Shown: positions 1 through 9,511, counted from the first letter of the stretch. The stretch is DNA of 64,000 nucleotides from Solibacillus sp. FSL R7-0668 (GCF_038006205.1 NZ_JBBOUU010000001.1:3662001-3726000); one strand, 5' to 3'. The notes: generated from the letters alone by a model not told the origin. Program-made: numbers and translations.

Positions 1-989
1 ATATCAAAGCGCCATAGATGTAAATTCGTACGTGTATCAATAAATGTCGCTAAAATCGTTGAAGATTGCTCAGCGATTGCCCAGAACATTACTGCACATA
101 TGAATAACGGAATATAAGCTAAGAGACGTGATTTTTCATCTGCACTTGTTTTTGGACTACGGTACATATAAATGATAAATACTGTAGGAATCATAACTCC
201 TAAAAATGTGATTAATAACGAGAAGTTTTCGACACTTGCATTCCCAGTCCTGTATGCCACTATACCTAATGCAAGCATCACTAAACCACCGATTGTGAAG
301 TTACGTGCTGTTGTTTTCTTTTCTGCAGCCGATAATGGGTTAGGCGCTACAGAGCCTGCTAAACCAAGGCTCTTTTGTGACATGGAGTAAACCACTAAGC
401 CAATAAACATCCCTACTGCAGCAACACCAAATCCTGCGTGGAAGCCCCAGTTCTTTTGAAATAAACCAACAAGTAATGGTGCTATGAAACCACCTAAGTT
501 AATCCCCATATAGAAAATAGAGAAGCCTGAATCACGACGAACATCATTAGGTGCATATAAATCTCCGACGACGGATGATACATTTGGTTTTAGTAAGCCT
601 GTCCCAATAATAATGAAGAACATCGATAAGTAAAGCGCTGTCGCACCAAGTGGTAATGCAAGTAAAATATGACCGATCATAATTAAGATACCGCCATAAA
701 ATATTGCTTTACGCATGCCTGTAATTCGATCGGCAATCCAACCCCCGATAATGCCCGACATATAAATTAACGACCCGTAAATCGACATGATAATATTTGC
801 TTGCGTCCGGTCTAACCCTAAGCCACCATCTTTAAGAGAATAGTACATATAAAATAATAGTATGGCACGCATACCATAATATGAAAATCGTTCCCAAAAC
901 TCTGTAAAGAATAAAGTAAATAGCCCTTTAGGTTGCCCTACGAAGCCAGTTTGAGGAACCGATTTCACAATTTCTTCTTTAGAATACAT
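1..989 (-). CDS. POT/PTR2-family proton-dependent di/tripeptide transporter, 3' end cut by window edge
   Basis: The reverse strand reads open from an ATG at 989 to base 1, about 329 codons, preceded by a strong GGAGGAGG ribosome-binding site. The product is a polytopic membrane protein. Its first 60 residues carry the POT-family features: FWERFSYYGMRAIL in the first helix (the ExxER-type segment), then GGWIADR after helix 2 and a G-x-GLLKPN-type segment in helix 4. POT proteins import di- and tripeptides with protons. The C-terminal helices lie outside the window. A good sigma-A promoter lies upstream. Family is clear; substrate is inferred. Confidence 0.9.
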   Translation of the reverse strand, partial: MYSKEEIVKSVPQTGFVGQPKGLFTLFFTEFWERFSYYGMRAILLFYMYYSLKDGGLGLDRTQANIIMSIYGSLIYMSGIIGGWIADRITGMRKAIFYGGILIMIGHILLALPLGATALYLSMFFIIIGTGLLKPNVSSVVGDLYAPNDVRRDSGFSIFYMGINLGGFIAPLLVGLFQKNWGFHAGFGVAAVGMFIGLVVYSMSQKSLGLAGSVAPNPLSAAEKKTTARNFTIGGLVMLALGIVAYRTGNASVENFSLLITFLGVMIPTVFIIYMYRSPKTSADEKSRLLAYIPLFICAVMFWAIAEQSSTILATFIDTRTNLHLWRFD

Positions 990-1047
990 TTGAAACCTCC
1001 TCCGATTTAGTAAATATTCTGATAATTGATTTTTTCAGTACTTTCCT

Positions 1048-1075
1048 AGTATAGAGGATTTTCTAGCGTTTGCAA
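1048..1075 (-). promoter_or_regulatory. Sigma-A promoter of the peptide transporter gene
   Basis: On the reverse strand TTGCAA (-35) and TATACT (-10) are separated by 16 bases, about 60 bases upstream of the transporter start codon. Confidence 0.6.
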
Positions 1076-1109
1076 AATGGTTTGTTTAACTAACAGGGGA
1101 ATGCAAAGA

Positions 1110-1139
1110 GCTTGTCCTGAACTATTCTTCAAGACAAGC
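1110..1139 (-). terminator. Terminator hairpin after hflX
   Basis: Inverted repeat GCTTGTC/GACAAGC extended by TGAA/TTCA, just past the hflX stop codon. The T-tract is short, so termination may be weak. Confidence 0.5.
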
Positions 1140-1154
1140 CCTTATTTTCGCCGT

Positions 1155-2432
1155 TTATTTCACTTCATAATTTTCATATTTATTGTAATCCGCTTGTTTG
1201 AGCTCCAAGGTTAATAGCGTGCCTTGTTCTTCATAAGCTGTTTCTAATATCGTTGCCTGTTCATTCAAATAAGAAACGACTGCTCCCTGCTCATATGGAA
1301 TAAGCATTTGGCATGTAACATAATCCGAGAAAATTTGCTTACGAATCATTTGAAGTAATTCATCTAAGCCGACTCCCTCTTTTGCTGCAATCCAAATATT
1401 ATCCCCGCTAATTAATGGATATTCTAACTTTGCCAAATCTGATTTGTTGTACACATAGATTGTCGGGATATTTTCTACATCAATTGCTTGTAATGTATCG
1501 TTCGTCACATCCATCATAAAGCGATATTCCTCATTCGATACGTCCACAACATGCAGTAGTAAATCTGCTTCACGCGCTTCCTCTAGCGTTGAACGGAAGG
1601 CCTTTACTAAATGGTGCGGCAACTTACTCACAAACCCAACGGTATCCGTTAATAAAAATGATTTATTATCCTCTAATTCAATATTGCGCACCGATGTTTC
1701 AAGCGTAGCGAACAGCATATCTTTTTCGAAAACTTGCTTGCTATCGTCCTGACCAATCTTCGCTAAAAGTTGGTTCATGATTGTTGATTTACCTGCATTC
1801 GTATAGCCTACAATTGACACGACAGGCATTGCATTTTTACGGCGCTGCTTACGCTGTGTTTCACGTTGCTCTTTGACTGCTTCTAATTCTTTTTTGATTT
1901 TTGAAATTTGGTCCTCGATTTTACGGCGATCGAGCTCCAGTTTTGTCTCCCCGGCACCACGGTTTTTAAAGCCACCACCTGTACCACCACCCTGACGTGA
2001 AAGTGAGGCATGTAAACCAACTAGGCGTGGTAGCATATATTGAAGCTGTGCAAGCTCTACCTGTAACTGAGCCTCTCGTGTTTTAGCACGGCGACTGAAA
2101 ATATCTAAAATGAGCATTGTACGATCGATAACTTTACAATCTAAATCACGCTCTAAATTACGAATTTGCGATGGCGATAATTCATCATTGAAAATGACAA
2201 TATTAGCACCTGCTTCTTCGTAAAACGCTTTAATTTCATCAATTTTTCCTGTGCCTACGTAGTGCGAAGGTGTCACACGCTCTAAGTTTTGTGTCACCAT
2301 CCCCACGACTTCTACATGTAAAGCTTCTGCTAAATTCGCTAATTCTTCCATTGAATAATCAAAGTGCTCGTCCTTTTGCAAATTCACGCCGACTAAAATG
2401 CCGCGTTCAATTAATATTTCTACCTCATTCAA
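1155..2432 (-). CDS. hflX: GTPase HflX
   Basis: 425 residues, the usual HflX length. An N-terminal HflX nucleotide-binding domain (about 1-160) contains the family's glycine-rich loop followed by GAGETKLE, then a basic coiled linker (170-200), then a TRAFAC GTPase domain with P-loop GYTNAGKST (209-217), G3 DTVGF (263-267) and G4 NKSD (329-332). HflX binds the 50S subunit and splits stalled or hibernating ribosomes, mainly after heat or antibiotic stress; this is family knowledge. GAGGAGG lies 12 bases before the ATG. It is transcribed alone and divergently from the methyltransferase gene at 2568. Confidence 0.97.
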   Translation of the reverse strand: MNEVEILIERGILVGVNLQKDEHFDYSMEELANLAEALHVEVVGMVTQNLERVTPSHYVGTGKIDEIKAFYEEAGANIVIFNDELSPSQIRNLERDLDCKVIDRTMLILDIFSRRAKTREAQLQVELAQLQYMLPRLVGLHASLSRQGGGTGGGFKNRGAGETKLELDRRKIEDQISKIKKELEAVKEQRETQRKQRRKNAMPVVSIVGYTNAGKSTIMNQLLAKIGQDDSKQVFEKDMLFATLETSVRNIELEDNKSFLLTDTVGFVSKLPHHLVKAFRSTLEEAREADLLLHVVDVSNEEYRFMMDVTNDTLQAIDVENIPTIYVYNKSDLAKLEYPLISGDNIWIAAKEGVGLDELLQMIRKQIFSDYVTCQMLIPYEQGAVVSYLNEQATILETAYEEQGTLLTLELKQADYNKYENYEVK

Positions 2433-2567
2433 ACAGTTAGCCTCCTCAAAAGATCATTCTTTCATTTTATCGTAACATACATACTAAAAGCCTGTACAAT
2501 CACACCGTAAAACGCATTGTGATAAAATAGAAGCAACAATATTTTCATTATAGAAAAGGCGGTATTT

Positions 2568-3737
2568 ATGGAATTTCAACAAATGAAAGAGCAGTTGATG
2601 GCTCTTTTACAAAATAAAACACTCATTCAAGCAACAATCAGCCAGCCACGTCTCAAATCAAATGACCTAAAGCGTGTAAAGTTAAAGCCTATAGAGCTTC
2701 GCGGTGACTATCTGATTCAGCTTGAATATCAATACGAGCGTATTTTAAAACACGAAAACGTACCACTTGCTGATGTGGTGCTAAAGCTGGACGAATTATT
2801 TGATCAATTTCGCCAAGCACATGCGGAATTTACAGAGCAAACCGTGCAAATCCAATTATCAAAGAAAAACAAAGTGCTATGGAAACCTAATGCGAGTTCC
2901 TCAACAAAGCAAGTGAACTTATCCCATAATCGTAAAAAGCAATATTTATTAGATGACTCATGTGTGCATCCGTTTTTAGTACGCTTAGGTGTGCAAGCAG
3001 AAGACGGAAAAATTAAAAAGCAAAAGTACGATAAATTTAAGCAAATTAATCGCTTTATTGAATTCATTGACGATTCTTTAGCACACTTACCAAAGGATAA
3101 GCAAATCCGCATTTTAGATTTTGGTTCAGGTAAATCGTATTTAACATTTGCGCTTTACCATTATTTAAAAATAGAAAAAGGGTTAAATATCCGTGTGACT
3201 GGGTTAGATTTAAAGAAGGAAGTTATCGAAGAATGTAATCGCATCGCGCAGGATTTACGTTACGAGGACTTGGAATTTTTAGTGGGCGATATTAATGATT
3301 ACAACGAAGAAACAGCTGTCGATATGGTCGTAACCTTGCATGCATGTGACGTTGCAACCGATATGGCATTAGCGCGTGCGGTCAAATGGGGGGCGAAGGT
3401 AATTTTAAGTGTGCCTTGTTGTCAGCATGAACTAAACCGTCAGCTACAATCACCAGAGCTGTCCTTAATGACACAGCATGGCTTAGTGAAAGAACGATTT
3501 GCAGCACTTGCCACGGACGCAATTCGCGCTGAGTTACTATCACTTGTCGGCTATGAAACACAGCTATTAGAATTTATCGACATGGAAAACACACCAAAAA
3601 ACATATTAATTCGTGCCTATTTCACTGGAAAGAAACCTACCGACGAGCAGCGTTCGAAATATGTCGAATTTGTGAGATTCTTAAATGCACAGCCATTTTT
3701 AGAAAAAGAACTCCAGGATTCATTAAATCAGGCTTAA
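2568..3737 (+). CDS. Class I SAM-dependent methyltransferase (Methyltransf_32 / METTL25-like)
   Basis: 389 residues. The N-terminal 130 residues are unassigned; the central part holds a Rossmann methyltransferase with motif I DFGSGKSYLT near residue 183, an acidic post-I strand ending in GLDLKKE, and a motif with LHACDVATD followed by SVPCCQHELN. That CCQH segment is typical of the Methyltransf_32 family, which also contains METTL25/RRNAD1. The substrate is unknown; an RNA target is likely from relatives. Starts at an ATG after AAAAGGCGG. Monocistronic, divergent from hflX. Confidence 0.85.
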   Translation: MEFQQMKEQLMALLQNKTLIQATISQPRLKSNDLKRVKLKPIELRGDYLIQLEYQYERILKHENVPLADVVLKLDELFDQFRQAHAEFTEQTVQIQLSKKNKVLWKPNASSSTKQVNLSHNRKKQYLLDDSCVHPFLVRLGVQAEDGKIKKQKYDKFKQINRFIEFIDDSLAHLPKDKQIRILDFGSGKSYLTFALYHYLKIEKGLNIRVTGLDLKKEVIEECNRIAQDLRYEDLEFLVGDINDYNEETAVDMVVTLHACDVATDMALARAVKWGAKVILSVPCCQHELNRQLQSPELSLMTQHGLVKERFAALATDAIRAELLSLVGYETQLLEFIDMENTPKNILIRAYFTGKKPTDEQRSKYVEFVRFLNAQPFLEKELQDSLNQA

Positions 3738-3868
3738 TAATTCTTTTATAAATCTCTTTTTTCTATATTACGACTGGATATACTGTAAAAGTCATGTAAT
3801 CCTTTTGTTACAGAATTGTAAAGTTTAAGATGTATTGAGTAAATTTTATATAGATTTTTTTTAGATTT

Positions 3869-3877
3869 TGTTATGAT
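3869..3877 (+). promoter_or_regulatory. Possible extended -10 promoter for the DUF47-pit operon
   Basis: TGTTATGAT is an extended -10 element (TGN-TATGAT) about 55 bases upstream of the DUF47 gene. No convincing -35 is visible. Confidence 0.35.
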
Positions 3878-3931
3878 AATTAAGGTCAATTTTTAAGTCG
3901 GTTTGATTATATAATTCCAGGAGGCAATTCC

Positions 3932-4552
3932 ATGTTTAGTTCAAAAAAGCAAGATCCATTTTTCGCGACATTATTAAAAATTGCTGAAAATATGCGTGAA
4001 GCAGTACATTACGCGAATGATTTCCGCATCGAAACAGTTGCTGATTTAAAAGAAATTAGCGTTCGTATGAAGCAATACGAAACAGCTGGCGATAAATTAA
4101 TTCATGAGTTAATCGTAATGTTAAATAAATCATTTATGACACCGATCGAGCGCGAGGATATTTTATCTTTAGCAATTCGTATGGATGATGTATTAGATGG
4201 TACAGAAGGCACAATTGGGCACTTCGAAATGTTTTCTTTAACAGAAGTTGACGACTCTATGCGTAACTTCTTAACCTATATCGTAAAATCATCAGATGAA
4301 ATTGTAAAAGCAATGGTGCTTTTAAACAAAAAGGATCTTGTTGGTATGCGTCAGCATGCAATTTTAATTAAAGATTATGAGCGTGAGTGCGATGAAGTAT
4401 TACGTTCTTCCATCAAACAATTATTTTTACATGAAAAGGACCCTATTCGTTTAATCAAATTTAAAGATATCTATGAGCAACTTGAAGAAATTGCTGACTA
4501 TTGCCAAACAGTAGCCAACACAATCGAAACAATCATTATGCGTAATGCATAA
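3932..4552 (+). CDS. DUF47 family protein, PhoU-like partner of Pit phosphate transporter (YkaA-like)
   Basis: 206 residues, all predicted helical, matching the DUF47/PhoU_div family in length and in its opening segment (KKQDPFFATLLKIAENM). No membrane segment or signal peptide. It starts at an ATG with a strong AGGAGG site and ends 19 bases before the Pit gene, the order seen in Bacillus ykaA-ykaB and many other bacteria. DUF47 proteins are thought to regulate the adjacent PiT permease; the mechanism is unproven. Confidence 0.9.
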   Translation: MFSSKKQDPFFATLLKIAENMREAVHYANDFRIETVADLKEISVRMKQYETAGDKLIHELIVMLNKSFMTPIEREDILSLAIRMDDVLDGTEGTIGHFEMFSLTEVDDSMRNFLTYIVKSSDEIVKAMVLLNKKDLVGMRQHAILIKDYERECDEVLRSSIKQLFLHEKDPIRLIKFKDIYEQLEEIADYCQTVANTIETIIMRNA

Positions 4553-4571
4553 TAATAGGGAGTCTTAGAAA

Positions 4572-5588
4572 ATGAACACACTATTAATCATTACCGTATT
4601 AGTAGTCTTTTTTGCACTAGCATTTGACTTCATTAATGGTTTCCATGATACGGCTAATGCTATTGCTACATCTGTTTCTACACGAGCCTTACCGCCACGT
4701 GTAGCTGTATTGATGGCAGCATGTATGAACTTTATCGGTGCTGTTACCTTCGTCGGTGTAGCAAAAGCCATTGCATCTGATATTGTTGACCCATTCTCAT
4801 TATCAACACCTGAAGCACCCTTAATCGGTTCTGTCGTTATTTTAGCGGCTCTGCTTTCTGCCATTACGTGGAACCTAGTAACATGGTATTTTGGGATTCC
4901 ATCTAGTTCATCTCACACATTAATTGGTTCGATCGCCGGTGCTGCGATTGCTGCTTCTGGTTTTGGTGTATTAAACTATAGCGGGTTTTCAAAAATCATT
5001 ATTGCATTATTAGTCTCACCTGTAATCGCAATTTGCGTTGGTTACTTAATGATGACTTTAATGAAATTCCTATTTAAAAACATGAACCTTTATAAAACCA
5101 ATAAAGGCTTCCGTATTATGCAAATTTTCACTGCGGCCATTCAATCGTTTACGCACGGTACAAACGATGCACAAAAGGCGATGGGGATTATTACAATGGC
5201 ATTAATCGCTGCCAATTGGCAAACAACGGATGATGTACAAGGCTGGGTTCGTTTTGCCTGTGCCCTTGCAATGGGGCTAGGTACTTCAATTGGTGGTTAT
5301 AAAATCATCAAAACAGTAGGTGGGAAAATCATGAAAATTCGTCCTGTCAATGGCGCTGCAGCTGATATCTCGTCTGCATCCATCATTTTCGGGGCAACAT
5401 TAATTCATTTACCTGTTTCCACAACACATGTTATTTCATCTGCGATTATGGGTGTAGGTGCTGCACAAAATGTTAAAGGCGTTAACTGGGGCATCGCACG
5501 TAAAATCGTTACAACTTGGATTATTACAATGCCGATCTCAGCTGTTATGGCAGCCTTGATTTACTCTGTTTTAAATTTATTTTTCTAA
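4572..5588 (+). CDS. pit: PiT-family low-affinity inorganic phosphate transporter
   Basis: 338 residues with about ten membrane segments. It has the duplicated PiT signature: GFHDTANAIAT near residue 20 and GTNDAQKAMGI near residue 194, each with the conserved N-D/A-N pattern for phosphate and cation binding. It moves phosphate into the cell as a metal-phosphate or with protons or sodium. Second gene of an operon with the DUF47 gene; a strong terminator follows the stop codon. Confidence 0.95.
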   Translation: MNTLLIITVLVVFFALAFDFINGFHDTANAIATSVSTRALPPRVAVLMAACMNFIGAVTFVGVAKAIASDIVDPFSLSTPEAPLIGSVVILAALLSAITWNLVTWYFGIPSSSSHTLIGSIAGAAIAASGFGVLNYSGFSKIIIALLVSPVIAICVGYLMMTLMKFLFKNMNLYKTNKGFRIMQIFTAAIQSFTHGTNDAQKAMGIITMALIAANWQTTDDVQGWVRFACALAMGLGTSIGGYKIIKTVGGKIMKIRPVNGAAADISSASIIFGATLIHLPVSTTHVISSAIMGVGAAQNVKGVNWGIARKIVTTWIITMPISAVMAALIYSVLNLFF

Positions 5589-5592
5589 TCGT

Positions 5593-5630
5593 AAGCCTCC
5601 AGAATTCAACAATTATTCTGGAGGCTTTTC
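5593..5630 (+). terminator. Intrinsic terminator of the DUF47-pit operon
   Basis: 13-bp perfect stem (AAGCCTCCAGAAT and complement) with a 9-base loop, followed by TTTTCCTTTTTT. Confidence 0.9.
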
Positions 5631-5712
5631 CTTTTTTATTTATCGAGGGACTTTTGCCGAAATAAGTTAAATCTATTACACTAGAGATAATGAAATAGAG
5701 AGGCGGTATATT

Positions 5713-7824
5713 ATGAAGCACTTTGCAGCTTTTGTTACAAAATTTTCAAAACCAATTGTCGCCATTTGGTTTGTTATTTTTGCGCTCTTCGCATTTTTTG
5801 CCCTACAGCTTCCTTCTAAATTACAGGGAGATGGCTTCTTTGTAGATGGCGATCATACTTACGTAACAAACGAGCTTTCTGAAACCTTTGATTTACCAGC
5901 AAAAACGATTTTTATTTTATTTAAGGATAAGTCCGACGCTGAAATTACAGCTGTTATGGAGAAGCTCGAAAAGATGGACGCGGTACATGCCATGACTTCT
6001 CCTGTAGGCAATGCCGCATTAAATAAAGGCAACTATGCTTATGGTCTGCTTGAATTTGACAATACAATTATCGATTACTTCCCTATTATTGACGACATTC
6101 GGGAAATCATTGACAAGGAACAAGGCATTTCCATTACAGGAGAACCCGTCATTTCAAAGGATATTAACGTAGCTAGCCAAAAGGATTTAATTAAAGCCGA
6201 GGCAATTGGCCTACCAATTGCCTTAATTGTTTTATTGTTAGCATTTGGCTCCATTGTCGCCTCCTTATTACCATTATTGATTGGCGGCGCAACGGTTGTG
6301 ATCGCGCTAGGTATTTTAACACTATTAGGCGACCAATTTAACTTATCCATCTTCGTCATGAATATTGTACCGATGTTAGGTTTAGCGTTAAGCATCGATT
6401 TTGCGCTGTTATTTATTAACCGTTACCGTGAAGAGCGCGCACAGCATTCGGTGAATGAATCGGTTCAAACCGCAATTCAAACGGCTGGGCGTTCCATCGT
6501 TTTCTCTGCACTCTGTGTCATGATTGGCTTAGGGGCAATGGTTGTTATCAATGTAGAAATTTTCATGAATATTGCACTTGGCGGTACCATTGTTGTATTC
6601 CTAGCCGTACTAACAGGGCTTACTTTTTTACCAGCAACGATTACGTTATTAGGGGATCGATTAAATAAAGGGCGTATTTTCCGCGTAAAAGCAAGTGCTT
6701 CTCGTTGGCAAAAGTTTGCGGCCTTTGTCATGAAACGCCCGGTGATGATTATCTTTATCGCGGTGCTTTTACTATGTGTAGCGATGGTTCCAATTAAGGA
6801 TATGAAATTAACAATTCCTTCTACTGAATCATTACCAGCCTCCTACGAATCCCGTCAAACGTTCGACACGCTTGAAAAGGAATTCGGCATTGGTGAAAAC
6901 ACACCTGTCTTTTTACTCGCTGAAAACTATGAGGCATGGGATTCGACGGAGGGTCGTGAAAAAATATTAGCCATTCAGGAGCAGCTACTTGCTGATCCTT
7001 TAGTAGACCGTGTTACATCCATATTTACAGTAGCAAATATCGAATCGGTTGAAATGTGGGAAGTGGCTAATAATAATCCACAAGCACCTGGTGCACTTGA
7101 TGCAGTCGCAGAAAACTTTATTCAAAATGATAAAATGTATATGATCGCCTATTTAAATACAACAGGGGCTACAACTGAGGCACAGAATTTTGTACGTGAA
7201 TGGACGGATAAGGATTTAGGTGTGGACTTCTCATTGTCTGGACAAGCGAAGTTCAATCAAGAAATTTTCGATGAAATTGCCAATAAAGTGCTCCTTGCCA
7301 TTTCAATTATTATCGTTTCAACGTTTATTATTTTAATGATTGCCTTCCGTTCAATTTTAATTCCGCTAAAGGCCATTCTCATGAACATTCTAGGACTTGG
7401 CGCAACATTCGGGATACTCGTTTACATTTTCCAATACGGGCATTTTGGCTTGGAAGCAGGCACAATTGTGTTAATCATTCCAGTACTTGTATTTTGTTTA
7501 GTCTTTGGCTTAAGTATGGACTATGAGGTATTTTTAATTTCGCGTATTCAAGAGGAGTATTTAAAAGGAGCAACGAACACAAAAGCGACAGTCGATGGGC
7601 TTGTTTCAACAAGTAAAATTATCACATCTGCTGCGCTAATTATGATTGTCATTACCGGTGCATTTGCCTTTACTGATGTTATGCCTGTCAAGCAAATCGG
7701 GGTCGGCATTGCGATTGCCATTGCCATTGACGCTACAATCATTCGCCTTATGCTCGTACCAAGTTTCATGAAGCTCCTTGGCGATTGGAACTGGTGGCTA
7801 CCATTTAAAAAGGATTCAAGATAA
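5713..7824 (+). CDS. MMPL/RND-superfamily membrane transporter
   Basis: 703 residues. Two repeats, each with a leading helix, an extracytoplasmic domain of about 130-150 residues and a bundle of five helices, the MMPL plan. Conserved helix-4-type motifs occur in both halves: SIDFALLFINRYREE in the first and GLSMDYEVFLISRIQEEY in the second, where the acidic residues couple proton flow. Transporters of this kind move lipids or hydrophobic drugs outward; the substrate here is unknown. RBS GAGAGGCGG before the ATG. Monocistronic. Two further MMPL genes occur at 38455 and 46402 and are more like each other than like this one. Confidence 0.9.
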   Translation: MKHFAAFVTKFSKPIVAIWFVIFALFAFFALQLPSKLQGDGFFVDGDHTYVTNELSETFDLPAKTIFILFKDKSDAEITAVMEKLEKMDAVHAMTSPVGNAALNKGNYAYGLLEFDNTIIDYFPIIDDIREIIDKEQGISITGEPVISKDINVASQKDLIKAEAIGLPIALIVLLLAFGSIVASLLPLLIGGATVVIALGILTLLGDQFNLSIFVMNIVPMLGLALSIDFALLFINRYREERAQHSVNESVQTAIQTAGRSIVFSALCVMIGLGAMVVINVEIFMNIALGGTIVVFLAVLTGLTFLPATITLLGDRLNKGRIFRVKASASRWQKFAAFVMKRPVMIIFIAVLLLCVAMVPIKDMKLTIPSTESLPASYESRQTFDTLEKEFGIGENTPVFLLAENYEAWDSTEGREKILAIQEQLLADPLVDRVTSIFTVANIESVEMWEVANNNPQAPGALDAVAENFIQNDKMYMIAYLNTTGATTEAQNFVREWTDKDLGVDFSLSGQAKFNQEIFDEIANKVLLAISIIIVSTFIILMIAFRSILIPLKAILMNILGLGATFGILVYIFQYGHFGLEAGTIVLIIPVLVFCLVFGLSMDYEVFLISRIQEEYLKGATNTKATVDGLVSTSKIITSAALIMIVITGAFAFTDVMPVKQIGVGIAIAIAIDATIIRLMLVPSFMKLLGDWNWWLPFKKDSR

Positions 7825-7883
7825 TATACGAACTACAGCTTATTTGTATTTTAATTCCATTTGCTAAAATGGGGGATATTTCG

Positions 7884-8242
7884 TTGGAAAATGAGCAATT
7901 AATTATTGAAATGATTCAATACCTGACAACAAGTATGGATAGCTTTAAGAACGAGGTAAAGTAAGATATACAGAATCTTAGAACAGAGCTAAAGCAAGAC
8001 ATAGGTGCTGTTAGATCAGAGTTATCTGATTTTAAGAAAGAGGTTAATAATCGTTTTGACCAAGTCGACCATCGCTTAGATCAAGTAGAAAGCCGCCTGA
8101 AAGCAGTGGAAAACAAGCTTAATAGGACAGGGTAAAACTTCAACCAGAATCCATTGCGAAAGTTAATGAAACCCTTCAATATCATACACATAAAATTATT
8201 GAGCATGATCAAGAACTATTTACAATGCGACATAAGCAATAA
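7884..8242 (+). pseudogene. Broken gene for a small coiled-coil protein
   Basis: A GGGGGAT ribosome-binding site precedes a TTG start at 7884 (an ATG at 7869 is in the same frame). The frame reads a charged amphipathic protein, but has an in-frame TAA at 7962-7964 where CAA would give Gln, then continues through a heptad-like segment (FDQVDHRLDQVESRLKAVE) to a stop at 8133. From 8132 another frame continues plausibly (VKLQPESIAKVNE...) to a TAA at 8240-8242. One nonsense change plus one frameshift therefore break a protein of about 120 residues. Similar short coiled-coil proteins of unknown role are common in Bacillales. Function not assigned. Confidence 0.65.
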
Positions 8243-8264
8243 ACGCCACTACAATATAAAATGA

Positions 8265-8308
8265 AAAGGCTGTTCAAAGACAAAATACATCGTCTTTTGA
8301 ACAGCCTT
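8265..8308. terminator. Bidirectional terminator hairpin
   Basis: Stem AAGGCTGTTCAAA...TTTGAACAGCCTT with a T-rich flank on both strands; it separates the convergent pseudogene and the small membrane-protein gene at 8351. Confidence 0.8.
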
Positions 8309-8350
8309 CTTTGTTGTCATTACGTACTGGATATACATTGATAGAAATTT

Positions 8351-8578
8351 TTAAACTAAACGTAATAGATTGTCATAATGAAGCATTGCTGATTTTGAAT
8401 AGCTTGGCTTTTCATTTTCATCTTGGCGCTCATTTTGCGTGGGCTCTTTTGGCTCCCATAGCATATAAAACGCTTGAATGACACCGACGATAATGATGGA
8501 AGCGACGACTATTGTACCTAAAATAATTTTCACCATTTTATTACCAGACATTTCTTTTGTTTGATGCGATTGCTCCAT
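8351..8578 (-). CDS. Small single-pass membrane protein, unknown function
   Basis: 75 residues: a short polar N-terminus, one membrane helix at about residues 15-42 (VKIILGTIVVASIIIVGVIQ), and a charged Glu/Asn-rich tail. The RBS is AGTGAGGGAAAAGT before the ATG. It follows the gene at 8596 after 17 bases and is probably cotranscribed with it. I do not recognise the family. Confidence 0.65.
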   Translation of the reverse strand: MEQSHQTKEMSGNKMVKIILGTIVVASIIIVGVIQAFYMLWEPKEPTQNERQDENEKPSYSKSAMLHYDNLLRLV

Positions 8579-8595
8579 ACTTTTCCCTCACTTAT

Positions 8596-9057
8596 CTATT
8601 TTGAAAGTCGGAAACCCTCTTCACGTAAATAGGCTACTGCATCTTCACGCGTGCCGAATGTTTCCTCTAAATTCCCTTGATGATAAATGTTCCATGAACG
8701 ATTGTTAAATTCTAGCTCTAGCTTCGTGCCTTCACGTGACGTCCAATTTTCGATTATTGGTGAATCGTCAATTTCCTCAGACAAATAATGGATCGCTGTT
8801 TCGATAATTTCGCGCAACTGCTGCTCGCTATAGTCACGAATGTTGACTAAGCCTTTGTCATTCGCTTCTTTTTCGTATTTTAGTAAATCCCCGACAAAGA
8901 CAAAGCCATTGCCGTTTGGATGTAGCTTTTCGACAACATTTGTTTTTTCGTATAGACTCCCTTCAAAGTGATAGTTTAAACGCTTTAACGAAATTTCCTT
9001 TTTCGCTAATTGCGGAAATGATTCAATAATGGCTTGCTTCTGTTCAAATGTTAGCAT
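8596..9057 (-). CDS. Conserved hypothetical cytoplasmic protein
   Basis: 153 residues, no signal peptide or membrane helix. It begins MLTFEQKQAIIESFPQL and ends with a small alpha/beta segment (WNIYHQGNLEETFGTREDAVAYL). Start is supported by AAGGAGCATACG before the ATG. Codon use fits the neighbours, and it forms a likely two-gene unit with the small membrane protein. I do not recognise a named domain. Confidence 0.7.
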   Translation of the reverse strand: MLTFEQKQAIIESFPQLAKKEISLKRLNYHFEGSLYEKTNVVEKLHPNGNGFVFVGDLLKYEKEANDKGLVNIRDYSEQQLREIIETAIHYLSEEIDDSPIIENWTSREGTKLELEFNNRSWNIYHQGNLEETFGTREDAVAYLREEGFRLSK

Positions 9058-9120
9058 CGTATGCTCCTTTAATCGTTCTTCTCAACTATTAAGTATACCG
9101 TTTTCGCTTTAAATAAAAAA

Positions 9121-9151
9121 GTGAAGCATATGCTTGTCACATATGCTCCAC
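9121..9151 (-). terminator. Terminator after the AI-2E-family permease gene
   Basis: Stem GTGRAGCATATG with complement, loop of seven bases; on the reverse strand it is followed by TTTTTTATTT. It lies 4 bases past the permease stop codon. Confidence 0.85.
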
Positions 9152-9154
9152 AAT

Positions 9155-9474
9155 TTACACGGACTTAGTCATTTCTTTTTTTATTTTTTGGCGTTCATGG
9201 TAAAGATTTTGCACCACTACTTTAATGACGCCATACGTTGGAATGGCAATAATAATTCCAATGAAGCCCGCAATATTCCCTGCTGCTAAAACGAGTGATA
9301 TAACAGTTAACGGATGGATATCTAAAGATTTCCCCATTACATTTGGCGTAATTAAATTACTTTCTACTTGCTGTGCCACTAATGTAATGACACATACCCA
9401 AATGACTAAGATTGGATCTTGAATAAGTGCGACAATCACTGCCGGCACCAGTGAAACCCACGGACCGATGAATG
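9155..9474 (-). pseudogene. 3' fragment of interrupted AI-2E family (PF01594) transporter gene
   Basis: This piece encodes the C-terminal 104 residues plus the target duplication of an AI-2E/YtvI-type permease: GPWVSLVPAVIVAL, a long helix, the family signature region LVAQQVESNLITPNVMGKSL, then two more helices and a basic tail. The 5' part lies at 11839-12606. Taking one copy of the 8-bp duplication, 312 and 768 bases join in frame into a 359-residue protein with no stop codon. An open frame runs into this fragment from the IS end (ATG at 9538 or 9498), so a short C-terminal product might still be made, but it would lack most helices. Confidence 0.93.
9467..9474. repeat. Left 8-bp target site duplication of the IS66 element
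   Basis: GATGAATG directly abuts the left end GTAAGC of the element and recurs at 11839-11846. Confidence 0.93.
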
Positions 9475-9496
9475 GTAAGCCCCCAATCAAATAACG
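9475..9496 (+). repeat. Left terminal inverted repeat of IS66 element
   Basis: Begins GTAAGCCCCC; 17 of 22 bases match the reverse complement of the right end. Confidence 0.85.
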
Positions 9497-9511
9497 CATA
9501 TAAACACCCTG

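Noticed and set aside
4565-4864. Antisense ORF of 99 codons over the Pit gene
   Set aside because: Pit reads through with clear family motifs on the other strand; the ORF is a shadow with Ala/Thr-rich composition.
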